This document shows positions 39,261 to 49,750 of a stretch of 64,000 nucleotides of DNA, piece after piece. The notes under the pieces were generated by a model that was given only the letters and a program-made list of their open reading frames with translations, searched no databases and had not been told where the DNA came from. The stretch comes from Viscum album. Taxonomy: Eukaryota > Streptophyta > Magnoliopsida > Santalales > Viscaceae. The first letter of the stretch is position 1. Every line of letters starts with the position of its first letter. Location: positions 952,855,033 to 952,919,032 of the forward strand of contig OY728145.1 in assembly GCA_963277665.1 (NCBI GenBank), given 5' to 3'. The position numbers and the translations under genes were made by a program.

Positions 39261-40270
39261 AGCATCTCTTTAGAGAAGAAAGAGTAGTGAAGGTAGGTGA
39301 AATAGGCTTGTAGGCACCAGTAGTGGAAATGATCTCTTACTAGTTGGTGTCCTTAAACTTGGAATCGATGGACGAGATCACGAATAACTGTTTTTCAGTA
39401 GTCGGGGATCAATTTCCTAATGTTTTTCCTGAAAACTTATTAGGGTTACCACCTATAAGAGAAGTGGAGTTGACGATTGATCTTCTTCAAGGGACCAGTC
39501 CTATATCACTTCTATATTATAGGATGGCACCAATGGAGATAAAGGAATTGAAGGTGTAGTTAGAAGAACTAGAAAACAAAGGCTTTATTCGGCCATTTGT
39601 GTCTCTGTGGGCAACACCAGTTTTGTTTGTGAAGAAAGCATATGGAACTTTGAGGCTATGTGTGCATTATCATAAACTTAAAAAGTTACAATAAAGAATA
39701 GATATCCACTCCCATGAATTGATGACTTGATTGATCAATTGAGGGGAGCTCAGTGGTTCTCTAAGCTTGACTTGTGGTCGAGATATAACCATTTGAGAGT
39801 TCAGAATGAGGAAACTCCAAAGACAGCCTTCAGAAATAGATATGGCCACTACGAATATGTAGTCATGCCTTTTGGTCTTACGAACACACCAACAGTCGTT
39901 ATGGGATTGATGAATCAGATATTTCAGTGATTTCTGGATTCTTTTGTTTTGGTGTTCGTGGACGACATATTGGTGAATTCAAGAACAAGGGATGATCATG
40001 AGAAACACTTGGTGATAGTGTTGAAATTCTTGAGAGACGATCAGTTGTTTTCCAAATTATCAATGTGCAATTTTTGGATACAAGAGGTACGCTTTCTGGG
40101 CCATGTTGTTTCTATAAAAGGTGTTTCAGTGGATCCAGAAAAGATAGAACCTATTCTTTCTTGGCAATCGCCGAAGAATGTCTTTGAAATATGAAGTTAT
40201 ATTGGTATCTATGGTTATTACCAACGCTTTTTGCGTGACTTATAATGACTATATTCGCCTATGACAACAT
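39261..40270 (+). pseudogene. Tekay reverse transcriptase pseudogene
   Basis: This copies element RNA to DNA. Readable blocks in order are [12 protein letters not shown] (near 39450), [48 protein letters not shown] (39739 on), [24 protein letters not shown], and the catalytic FVDD with GAC-GAC at 39961-39966. The thumb follows with FLGHVVS. The first catalytic Asp (in KLDL) and the DD pair survive, but the residue after KLDL is Trp instead of the usual Arg. Stops interrupt at 39559, near 39928 and near 40192, and a one-base shift occurs near 39680, where the [11 protein letters not shown] block is readable only in another frame. It is clearly inactive. Confidence 0.85.
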
Positions 40271-40775
40271 TGAAAAAAGAATAATGGTGTATTTCAATGG
40301 ACTGAGGAATGTCAGAGATCTTTTCAAGAGTTGAATGTTCGCCTTACAACAACACCCATCATGATTTTTCCAGAATCAGGACAGGGGTATATGTTGTATT
40401 GTGCCGCTTTAGGATCTGATTTGGGATGTGTTCTCATGAAAGGAGACCATGTTGTTGCTTATGGCTCAATACAGTTAATAGTGCATGAAATGAACTACGC
40501 AACACATGATTTGGAGTTAGCTGCAGTTGTCCATGCCTTGAAGACTTAGCGTCATTATCTATTTGGTAAAAAATTCACTATTTTTACGGATCATAAGAGT
40601 TTGAAGCATATTTTCTCACAATGAGATTTGAATCTGAGGCAGAAAAGATGGATAGAGTATCTTAAAATGTTCGACTTTAACTTGATATATAAACTGGGTA
40701 AGGTAAATTTGGTAGCTGATGCATTAACCAAGAAGTCATATGCTCAGTTAGCACAAGAAGATTTAGATGAGTGGT
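40271..40775 (+). pseudogene. Tekay RNase H pseudogene
   Basis: This removes RNA from the hybrid during reverse transcription. Residues from 40331 give [13 protein letters not shown], then [17 protein letters not shown], a stop where Trp is usual (LKIWRHYL in relatives), RHYLFGKKFTIFTDHKSL, and GKVNLVADALTKK. Of the four acidic catalytic positions, the first Asp (usual TDAS) is lost, reading YCAAL with TGT at 40400. The Glu at 40514, the Asp at 40589 and the Asp at 40718 remain. The loss of the first Asp and the stop both indicate an inactive enzyme. Confidence 0.8.
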
Positions 40776-41990
40776 AGTTGATGTCGGTTCTAGCCGACAT
40801 GCATATGGAATGTGAAGACAGAGCTGATGTTTCGTTTTTCCTTCCAGTTGCGCTGGTTCCTGACTTGGTGGAGATAGTAAAGGAGGCACATGAATCCAAT
40901 GTACACTGTGTTGCAATGAGTTCAAAACCCAATGGTGGGGAGACTATTGAGGGATGGAAGCTGGATGGGAGTTCGATTTTGAGTTTCCGAGATCGAATGG
41001 TTGTACCTATGGTTTGTCAGGAACAACTCCTTCATGCATACCAACATTCAAGATGGTTTGTACACTCAGGTACATAGAAGATGTATAAGGCCTAGAAGGC
41101 GCAGTTTTGGTGGAGCGGTATGAAAAGGAAGGTGGTCGAGTTCGTCTTGCGTTGCATAACTAGTCAGGAGGTTAAAGAAGAGCATCAGAGACCAGATGGT
41201 ATGTTACAATCATTACCTATCCCAGTCTAGAAATGGGATCAGATGGCAATGGATTTATTTGCAAGTCTTCTTAGATCAGTCTAGAAACAAGATGCCATTT
41301 TGGTGATACTAGATTGTCTAACCAAGTTGGCCCATTTCATCCCTATTTGTGAAACTCATACGGTGGACGATCTCTCAAAAAAAATATATCTGAGAAGTGG
41401 TAAAGAGGAATGGTGTACCCGTTTCAATCGTGTCAGACAGAGATCCGAGGTTCACAACTCGTTTCTGGAGAACCTTATAGAAATCCCTGGGAACTCAGTT
41501 GAATATGAGTACGGAGTGTCATCCTCAGAGGGATGAACAATCCAAAAAGAATGATACAGACATTGTTAGACATGTTGTGGGCTTGTGTAATGGATTTTGG
41601 TGGCTCGGGGGAAGAGAACGTGACTTTTGTGGAGTTCTCTTATGACAATGGTTATCAGACCTCGATACACATGGCTCCATTTGAAGCATTGTATGGGCGT
41701 CCTTGTCATTATCCACTTTTTTGGGTAGAAATGGTGATACTTCACTAGTTAGTATGAGCCTTTTCCAAGAATCAATGGAGAAGATTCAGTTGATAAAAAA
41801 GAGGATGGAGATGGCACATAGTCATCAGAAATCTTATGCGGATCATCATCGAAGATCGTTGTCATTTGTAGTGAGTGATCATGTCATTTTGAGAATCTAT
41901 CCCACCCTTGTACATCATCATTTTGGGAGGAAGGGAAAATTATATCCTCGATATATAGGCCCTTTTGAGATGTGGGAACCGGTTGGTGAG
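40776..41990 (+). pseudogene. Tekay integrase pseudogene
   Basis: This joins element DNA to the chromosome. The zinc-binding region is readable near 41030-41190: HAYQHSRWFVHSG, FWWSGMKRKVVEFV, then CITSQEVK. The second Cys of the usual C-x-x-C is Ser (AGT at 41162). The catalytic core contains WDQMAMDLF with the first Asp at 41252, then DCLTKLAHF. A DRDPRF block near 41440 is readable after a frameshift. The catalytic Glu in the usual QSER block is Lys (AAA at 41545), next to a one-base insertion. Downstream, NGYQTSIHMAPFEALYGR and HHRRSL (usual YADRRRR) follow. Stops and shifts confirm it is dead. Confidence 0.85.
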
Positions 41991-42300
41991 GTGCTGTATC
42001 GGTTGGCATTACCACCACAGTTCAGTGCAGTGCATAATGTGTTCCCTGTATCTCTGTTGACGAAGTATCAGCCTGATCCTACCCATGTGATCAGATGGGA
42101 TCACGTTGACCTAGAGCCGGATGCTTCATTTATACATATTCTGGTATGGATTGTGGACAGGCAAGATAAAGTCTTGCGTGGAAAAATCATCGGTCTAGTG
42201 TGAGTTTTATGGCAGAATGGTTAGATTCAAGAAAAGACTTGGGAACGCAAGAAAGAAATGAAATACCAGTGGCCTGAACTCTTTCAGGAAAGCGATGGTT
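41991..42300 (+). pseudogene. Integrase C-terminus with chromodomain-like tail
   Basis: The GPY/F module is well kept: RYIGPFEMWEPVGEVLYRL (41960 on), then SAVHNVFPVSLLTKYQPDP. It is followed by VDRQDKVLRGKIIGLV, a stop at 42201, LWQNG, a second stop, then TWERKKEMKYQWPELF. This order is the degenerate chromodomain of Tekay/Del chromoviruses, which in relatives helps steer insertion to marked chromatin. The first stop stands where related proteins continue with a hydrophobic or basic residue; the second replaces an amino acid just before the Glu-rich helix. It ends about 40 bases before the 3' LTR. Confidence 0.8.
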
Positions 42301-42325
42301 TTCTAATTACCCAGGACAGAAAGGC

Positions 42326-42340
42326 CAATGGTGGGGAGAA
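42326..42340 (+). other. Polypurine tract of Tekay element
   Basis: CAATGGTGGGGAGAA directly precedes the TG of the 3' LTR. The truncated relative at 60923-60937 keeps the same tract (AATGGTGGGTAGAA), confirming the boundary. Confidence 0.8.
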
Positions 42341-44292
42341 TGTATTACCCCTTGTTTTTTCTATGTAACCCATGTTTTATGATTTTTAAGTACATGAATA
42401 ATTTGAGAAAGGGTTGGGAAAGTGTGGAGACTCTTATATAGTTAAAGGGAAAAAAGTGGTGATGCGCGGGCTTCGCATGGTTTTCCCAAACTGTGTAGAA
42501 GCCATGTAGGTGGTGGTCACTTTGGACAGAGGAGACCACACAGTGTGCACACGGTTTGGGAAAACCATGCGAGGAGGTCGTTCAGAGCACCCCTTCCAAG
42601 CGGTGACTACCGTACGATTATAACATGATTTTCCTAGCTGTATGGAATAATCGTACATATGGTAAACTAAGATCCTATTTTTAAGGATCTAATCCGTTTT
42701 ATCATTAAACCCACTCTTTTTTTCTCCTAGATGGCACTAACTTGGGATTTTTCTCTGGTGAAGGTGGGAGAACACTTACTAGGCATTTCAAAAGCAATCT
42801 GGAGGCTTGCCTTGGCATTGAGAGGCCGGTTGATCGAGGTAAGTCTTGTTTCCTTTAGTTTTCTTAGATCTCCTTCTTCCCTCGTGATGGATCCTTATAT
42901 CTATAACCAAGGTGGGTAGATCTAAGGTTGTGGATGACTTTTAATTTGGTTTTTGGTTTTTTTGGTACTTTGGGAAGGAATTTAAGGATGTTTCTGGTAG
43001 TATTTGACTCATTTTTGTTGGAGTTCATTTTCTATTGGTTGGTTTCGCCTAATTTGTTGAGGTAGGTGGATTCACTCCCGATTCCACTTTATTAGAACTT
43101 AAAGGCTTAGTTTCAAATTGTTTTCCTTGATTGAAATGGTTTTTTTATCTATGGTGAAAGAATGGTTTAAACCCCTTTTAATTAACGGTTGATGGAAAGT
43201 GTGTGTTTTTGGAATGTGTTTGTTGACGTGAATTTAAAATTTTGATTTTAAACTGCTTATGGTTTTTCATCTTGAAAGAAATGGTTTTCAATAAAAGGTT
43301 TGATGCTTTATTGAATGGTTTTGAACACACTTCGTTTTAGCCTGAATTTCCATGGGTTGTGGTGTGTTTTCATATGCATTGGGATGGATAAGGGCGAGAA
43401 GTACCCCCATCCAAAGTTTTGGATGGATAAGGGAGAGAATTACCCCCATCAAAACGTTGGGATGGATAAGGGTGTGAAGTACCCCCATCATGGTAGTCCA
43501 CTAAGTGAAGACATAGTGGAAGGATAACTCACCACTCACGAGTATAGGGTGGTCCAGGTTTCATGCATGGTTAGTTGTGTGGATTTGGGAAATGGAATGA
43601 ATTTTCCAAAATGGAAATGTGAATTTGATTGGAAACTTTTCTTGGTATCTTTTCTTGAGAAAGATGGGTTTGTTGGAAAATGCTTTTTGACATGGAATGT
43701 GTTATATTGTGAACTGTTTTGGAATTGTTTTATATAAATTATTTTATATAAATGTGCTAACATGTTTTAGCCTAGAGGCATGGGTTGGGAATTCATCAGA
43801 GAAAACCTACTGAGTTTCATTACTCACCCCCTGCTTTGGCATGTTTGTGCTTTTGTAGATGTCATATACCAGGATGCTGGCAAAGGTAAAGTGTCACATG
43901 TTTATAGAAATACTTCGTGATACATGGGCAGGTTCGTGACGTTGGAGCTAGGAGCTTGTGGAGCATGGAGTTGGGTTGTCGTCTTGTAGCCTTTTAGGTT
44001 TTCTTTTCACTATTTACTATGATTTAGTATTGGTTTCCGCTGTGGTATTCTTGGTTGGTTCATGATAAAATAAATGGTTGAGTAGTCTTAGCTTTTATCA
44101 TGCATCATTTGGTTGATTATTTTGGTTATGTTTTTTGGTTCTGTGGTATGTTCTAAAAGGGTAAATCGTCCCCCGCTTGTTTTGAAACCCTTCGGCATTT
44201 ATTGCCAGCCTTTTGTTCCTTAGGGATGTCACTTAAGGCCTAATAATTACTTGTTGAGATCTAAAGCCAATGAGGATTTTTGGGTCATTTCA
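42341..44292 (+). repeat. 3' LTR of Tekay element
   Basis: Partner of 35208-37116, beginning TGTATTACCCC and ending TCATTTCA, with the canonical CA retained. It is 43 bases longer than the 5' LTR, largely because it has three instead of two copies of a short repeat near 43381-43490. Frames inside (for example 42731-42919 and 43549-43737) are not coding. Confidence 0.85.
43378..43492 (+). repeat. Short tandem repeat within Tekay 3' LTR
   Basis: Three units of about 33-36 bp share GGATGGATAAGGG and TACCCCCATC. The 5' LTR has two units (36243-36312). Unequal copy number between the LTRs shows slippage or recombination after insertion, or different templates during the last replication. Confidence 0.7.
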
Positions 44293-44297
44293 AGGGT
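44293..44297. repeat. Target site duplication, right copy
   Basis: AGGGT follows the CA of the 3' LTR and pairs with AGTGT at 35203. The same point in the intact left LTR of the host reads AGGTG or nearby bases, consistent with an original single site. Confidence 0.65.
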
Positions 44298-44389
44298 GAA
44301 TTTTTCTTTTAAAATCATTTAATTTAATCAATGAATGTTTTTATAATGCCAAAATTCATGATTAATGACTATTTTATGCTTTTTGGTCA
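44298..44389. mobile_element. Right LTR of LARD-type element, terminal part
   Basis: Ninety-two bases colinear with 21647-21738 of the left LTR, including AAAATCATTTA, AATTCATGATTAATGA and TATGCTTTTTGGTCA. Similarity stops just after this, at TTGT. The bases beyond differ from those following the left LTR, marking the outer end of the element. Confidence 0.75.
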
Positions 44390-47300
44390 TTGTATTAACC
44401 CAAAAGTTCATGTTATTTATATATAATTCATTGCAAGAAAGACCAAGTATATGTGAACATATATATATTATTATGATACATAATAACATAACTATCAAAA
44501 TGGTGGGAATGAATATTATTAATTTATTGATGATAATTATTTTTCACATGAATTTAATTAATTATTTTTGGCACAATTATTTATAAATAAAACAAAAGAA
44601 TTTTAATTAAAAATAAATGATTTTTTGAAAAACAATGTAAAAGAAAATAATTGAATTTATAAAAATATAAAATCACTCCTTATGGATTTTATTGATGAAA
44701 TATATATTTTATATATTTAATTTTTGGTTTAAAATTCATTATATATGTTTTCTCTACATGATATAAGAATAAATTGATTTTTTTCGGATAAAAGAAGTAT
44801 TTTTCAAAAAAATACAGATTTCCTGCCTTTTATGGAGAACTGATTTAAAATTTATTTATATTATTTTTTTAATGATTTAATAAAATATTATTCATTGTAA
44901 GTAATTTCAAATTTAAATTTCATGCAAACACATGTCAACATTTTGATGGGTTTTTACCTTAAAAAACTCTCTTACTCCCTTTGACAAGAAAATTATGTTT
45001 TAATTATTTACTAAAAGTTTAGAATTTTGCATTTGGAAAAATGGATTCAATATTTGGAATCTTTAGGTAAAAATTAGGTCAATAGTTCCATTTTATTTTA
45101 TATATTTTAATAATACTGGCTTTTATAATTTATATTTACCACGGTTAAAGGAAAATCAGAAAAATATAGGGTAACAATTAATAATATAAGGATAATAAAA
45201 TTACACTAATGATGATCACAATCTTATTGGCTGAATAAAAGTTTACCCTTAAATTGTATGGATAAATGTTTATTCATTTAATGGATTATTCACCCTGAAT
45301 GTGATGTAATTATTATTTGATCAAAAGAAAGTTACAATATGTCACTCTCTTATCTCTTATAAGTTTTAATATTTTAATGTAGTGATAAACATTATGAAAC
45401 AATAAAACTAAGTAGTATAAAGAAATATATTGAAATTATATACATCATGTGAATTAATATATAATTTTATAGATTAAATTATTTCCATAAATATTAACAT
45501 AAAAGTTATATTATAATTATATTATTAAGAGAAATTTCAATTAAATGAAATTATAAATATTAAAATACATATTATATGAAATATTTTAGGATATAAATGA
45601 ATTTAATAGCTGACTATGACATTTTATAATACTATGAAATTGTTTTTTGAATCTATCTTTCTGTATTATTTTTATTTAAATTCCATGAAATGAATAGTGT
45701 ATAAATGGACACATTTGATATTTTATAAAAATAATATTTTAATAGATTATTTAAAAATACTAAAAAATCAATAAAAATAAAAGGGTGAAAATTATAAGGT
45801 CTAAAATTTCCTTATGTGTCCTATTGTTATAAATTTACCCCATATAAGTTAAATTTATTACATCTTAATACATAAAATGTCGTAACCACAATTAAAATTA
45901 AAATTAATAATTAAGGGTAATCCAAAAATATATGTTTTAAAATAAATCCATAGAAATAAAGGAATATTGGATCATTGTATTTTGAACTATCCTCATCTTA
46001 TATTTTTTATACTAAATTTTAAACATTTACGATTAATAAATTAATTTATATTATTTTTTTATTATTTGAATTTCCAAGGTTGTCCCTAACCTCAATTATA
46101 AAAGAGCACCTCCTCCCTCAAATATTCACTTATATATGAACCATAAATTTTAGGAATACCCTATAATTTTCTATAAAAACTACAATATTCACATTATAGT
46201 GGTTTCAGTCTTCTAAAAAGACCAACTCTAGTTCCATTATTAAATGTTCTAGAGAAGCAAATTGAGGAAGAAGTAATATCTTCTACCGATTGTGTGAAAA
46301 TTATTTCTTATTTTACATATTATTAATATGTTATATAATTATAAAAAATAGAATTAGTATCAATCATATATTGTTATTTTATTATAGTTATTAAAAAACC
46401 ATATTACATATTATGTACATCCTACGAATAACAAAATCACCACGCATGCGTACGTACGACCTAATGTCCCCACGCCATGGTGTAATCTTTCATTCACCAC
46501 CACCTTAATTGGAGGGATATAATGATGGAAATAATAACTATATGATATAATTAGAACATGATATGGATTATAGAACATCGTATATATGATCCCACTCCAC
46601 ACCATTTTACAATTTTCGTAGTGATATCTTTTCTCGTGCGTATGCATGACATATTATCTCCATGGTGAGATGACATTAATTCTAAAATATATCCACTAAA
46701 AATAATTAAATAATTGTATATAATGAATAAATATGATATATATTATGTTAATATCATTTTTAATGGTATAAATATGTCTTAATAATGAGAAACAGAACTT
46801 ATCCGGCAAAACATGCCTAAGAAAATGAAGGATTTTATGCCCGAATAATGAGTAATAATTAAATATAACGACCAAATTTATAATAATATAATCATATATG
46901 ATATCATAAAAATGAATAATATTCTTGAATAATTCAATGAAATTATTTATATGATTATAAATTTGGGTCTGATAAATAAAAAGGTTGTCATAACAAAGGT
47001 AAGGGGTATTTTTTTATCTCATTATTTTCTATGATTGTTTATTCATAAGTATTTACTAGAATATATTTATAATACAAATACATGTTCCTTAAATATGTAA
47101 TATTATCTATACTATTGTAAAATTTTAATGTAATATTTATCCATTGGTTAATTTTTAATAAATGGTATGAATGGAATACATTTTCATTATTCGATATGAG
47201 GAACATTTATACTATTCCATCCAATATATGAGAAGAATGATTTCATTTAAATTATATGGAATGAGTGTATTTTTAAAATATCATAATGCCTTGTTTACAT

Positions 47301-48065
47301 GATCAATCTGAATTTTCACAAAAGAATTTTTTACTTGAATTATACGTGAAGAGGACATACAGAACTACTGGTAGTCATGTTGAATGGTGGGGAATCATGA
47401 TGGATAATGTGACATTAAAAATTTCGAAAAAATGGTAGGAACATGGGATACCATTGATAGATGTTTTATGACCCTCTTAAATCTATATTTTCACAAAGTA
47501 TATTTGTGACTCTACATTATAATTTTGAAAATCTCCATGTGAGAATTCATTTTCGATACTCTCCCACAAGTAGCTAGGACTACATGATTTGGATGGAGAT
47601 TTATTTGCATAGGAATGAGTGTGGGAAAATCCCAGGTTTATATCGATACATGATGATGATATTTCAAAATTTCATTTAGAATATAAGCATGACCTTGTGC
47701 GGCCTCCATAATTGGAAGGTAATCATTATTTGTAATAGGCATATGTGCCTCAGCTAGTAGACCATTAACATAAAATATTTCTAATGAACCTCATGGATGA
47801 TATTAGGCATGTATATATACTCATGATTAATCATTCCATTGTAAAATGGAATCACCCTACATGGTAAGGTGGGGTCATGTGATAAAACACTAACTATTTA
47901 TGTTGAAGAGATTAAAACATGGATGTAGTTCAAGATGTTTGTTGGAATTGATTTATGACCTTCTATAACTTGTAAAATGTGATGAGAAACATCTTATTTT
48001 GAAATGGGGTTGTATAACCATTTTAGTGTTGAGGAAGGTATATGGTCATACTCCATGTTCATATA
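44390..48065. other. AT-rich decayed DNA, unassigned
   Basis: About 3.7 kb without a readable protein motif. A TATA-like sequence with a C/T-rich leader (TATAAAAGAGCACCTCC) at 46098 looks like an LTR core promoter, but I could not find a partner LTR. A CpG-containing palindromic patch lies at 46444-46458. The composition becomes slightly less AT-rich after about 47280. The open frames at 44365-44586 and 46411-46647 have no family match. Confidence 0.4.
46096..46112 (+). promoter_or_regulatory. TATA-like core promoter candidate
   Basis: ATTATAAAAGAGCACCTCC stands out from the surrounding AT-rich sequence because the TATA motif is followed by a pyrimidine-rich leader, as in LTRs of large plant gypsy elements. 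No gene or LTR partner downstream supports it, so it may be a fossil or a coincidence. Confidence 0.3.
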
Positions 48066-49750
48066 TAGAAAACACTTGATAAGTTCCCAGTTTTATGCTA
48101 TATTTCACTAATGGGATTAATGTTTCTAAATATAGATTTGATTCTAATCAGTTTCCAATATATTTTTCTGATGTTCTTGAAAAAAAGGAGAAATCATTTT
48201 CATATGATCATGCATTTTCAATATATTTTGTTTACAAGATTGTTATGTGCGATCAGAGATTTTCATCTTCTCATTTTCTGCCATATTTGATTGAAGTGAT
48301 TGATATGTGTGATAAGGTATTTGTATTTTCTCATTTACAATATATATTAATGTTGGGAAAAATATGATTGAGAAGTTATATTCATCTGATCATGTTTTTC
48401 TTCCATATTTGACTAGAGGTCTTGATATACGCGAGTGAATATTTTCATCATCTCATTAAATGGTATTTGACTGAAGAACTTGCTATATATGATCAACAAT
48501 TTTCATATGATCATTCGCTAAATTATTTTACTGAAAATCCTATTATGTGAGATTTTGTATTTGAATTTCTTCATAGTCGGTTTTCATATTTTCTGAAGGG
48601 TTTGAAATATATGAGAAGGTATTTTAATCATTCTGTTTACCGCTGAATTTAGAAAATGAGATTGATATATGGGGTTAGGTATTTTCATCTACTCATTTTA
48701 CATCATATTTGACTAATAGAAACAACATGTGCATAAAAATATTTTTATTTTATTGTTGTCAACCACCTTTGGCTGATAGGAATGGTATGCAATAGTGGAG
48801 ATTTTTATTTTATAATTGAATGCTTTTGTATTTTATTGAAGGTCTTCAAATGAGGGGGAATGGAATTGCATTTACCCATGGTTTTCCATCATGTTTGATT
48901 AATGATATTGATATGTGTACACATGGATTTGAATTTTATAATTCCCACCATATTTTAATGATATTTATGATACATGTGATATGGGATTTTCATCTACCCA
49001 TATTCCACCATATTTTATTGATGGATCTGATATGTCCGAGCATGGATTTTCATTAGCTCATTATCTGACTTATTTTCAGAATGGTCTTGATATGTGGGAT
49101 CTATGATTTTCATCTACTAATTTTTTCCTTTATTTGACTAACTTTTTTTCTAAATGTGAGAAGCTATTTTAATCTTTTCATTTTCCACTATATTTGACCA
49201 GTGAGCTTGACATGATCAAGAAAGTATTTTCATATGCTCATTTTCCCCCGTATTTGATTGACATGGTTGATAAGTGCAATAAGGAATTTTTATTTTATTT
49301 TTTCTTCTATAGATTACTATGTTTATGAATATATATGACCATGGATGTTTATATACTCATTTAACTCCATATTTGAATGGTAGTCATGATATTTTCGATA
49401 ATGGATTTGAATATTCTCATTATCCAATATATTTGACTAACAGTATTTAGCTGTGAATGTAGGGAATTGAATGTACTCGTCTTTAATGTTATTGGTCTAA
49501 TTGTATTGATATATGTGAGTCAGGATTTTTATCTATTCATTTTCCTTTGTATTGAAATAATGAGATTGATATATAAGATAAAATATTTTTATTTTCGTGT
49601 TGATTTATACTCTATATGACTGTAAGGATTGATATGCGTGAGAATGGATTTCCATCCACTAGTTCTCTATTGTATTTGACAAATGGGCATGATTTGTGAA
49701 ATCATAGATTTTACACTCCTAATTTTATACTGGATTAGACTGTCGGGAAT
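48066..49750 (+). repeat. Tandem array, about 28 degenerate 60-bp units
   Basis: Laid out in rows of 60, the sequence lines up column by column. Typical blocks are TTTTCATCTACTCATTTTCC, then CCATATTTGACT and CTTGATATGTG. Exact 60-base spacing holds over runs of units, for example 48246 to 48366 and 48915 to 49335. Other units are 58 to 66 bases long. Divergence between units is high, so the array is old. The shared frame of the unit is open for all 20 codons and gives pieces such as MCDQRFSSSHFLPYLIEVID. Longer open frames inside (48095-48367 and 48820-49056) are parts of this array. Confidence 0.8.

Larger units (their letters stand above)
35208..44292 (+). mobile_element. Complete but inactive Tekay/Del-type Ty3/gypsy chromovirus
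   Basis: A 9085-bp element with every structural part: 5-bp target duplication, 5' LTR 35208-37116, initiator-Met primer site 37119, gag, protease, reverse transcriptase, RNase H, integrase, C-terminal chromodomain-like region, polypurine tract and 3' LTR 42341-44292. The pol order (protease, RT, RNase H, integrase) is that of Ty3/gypsy. The integrase tail, with GPF followed by the VDRQDKVLRGKI type of motif, is that of the Tekay/Del chromovirus lineage. The element sits inside the right LTR of the LARD-type element and is therefore younger than it. The LTRs differ at about one base in seven in the first 90 positions. A second copy of the family lies at 57655. Confidence 0.85.
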
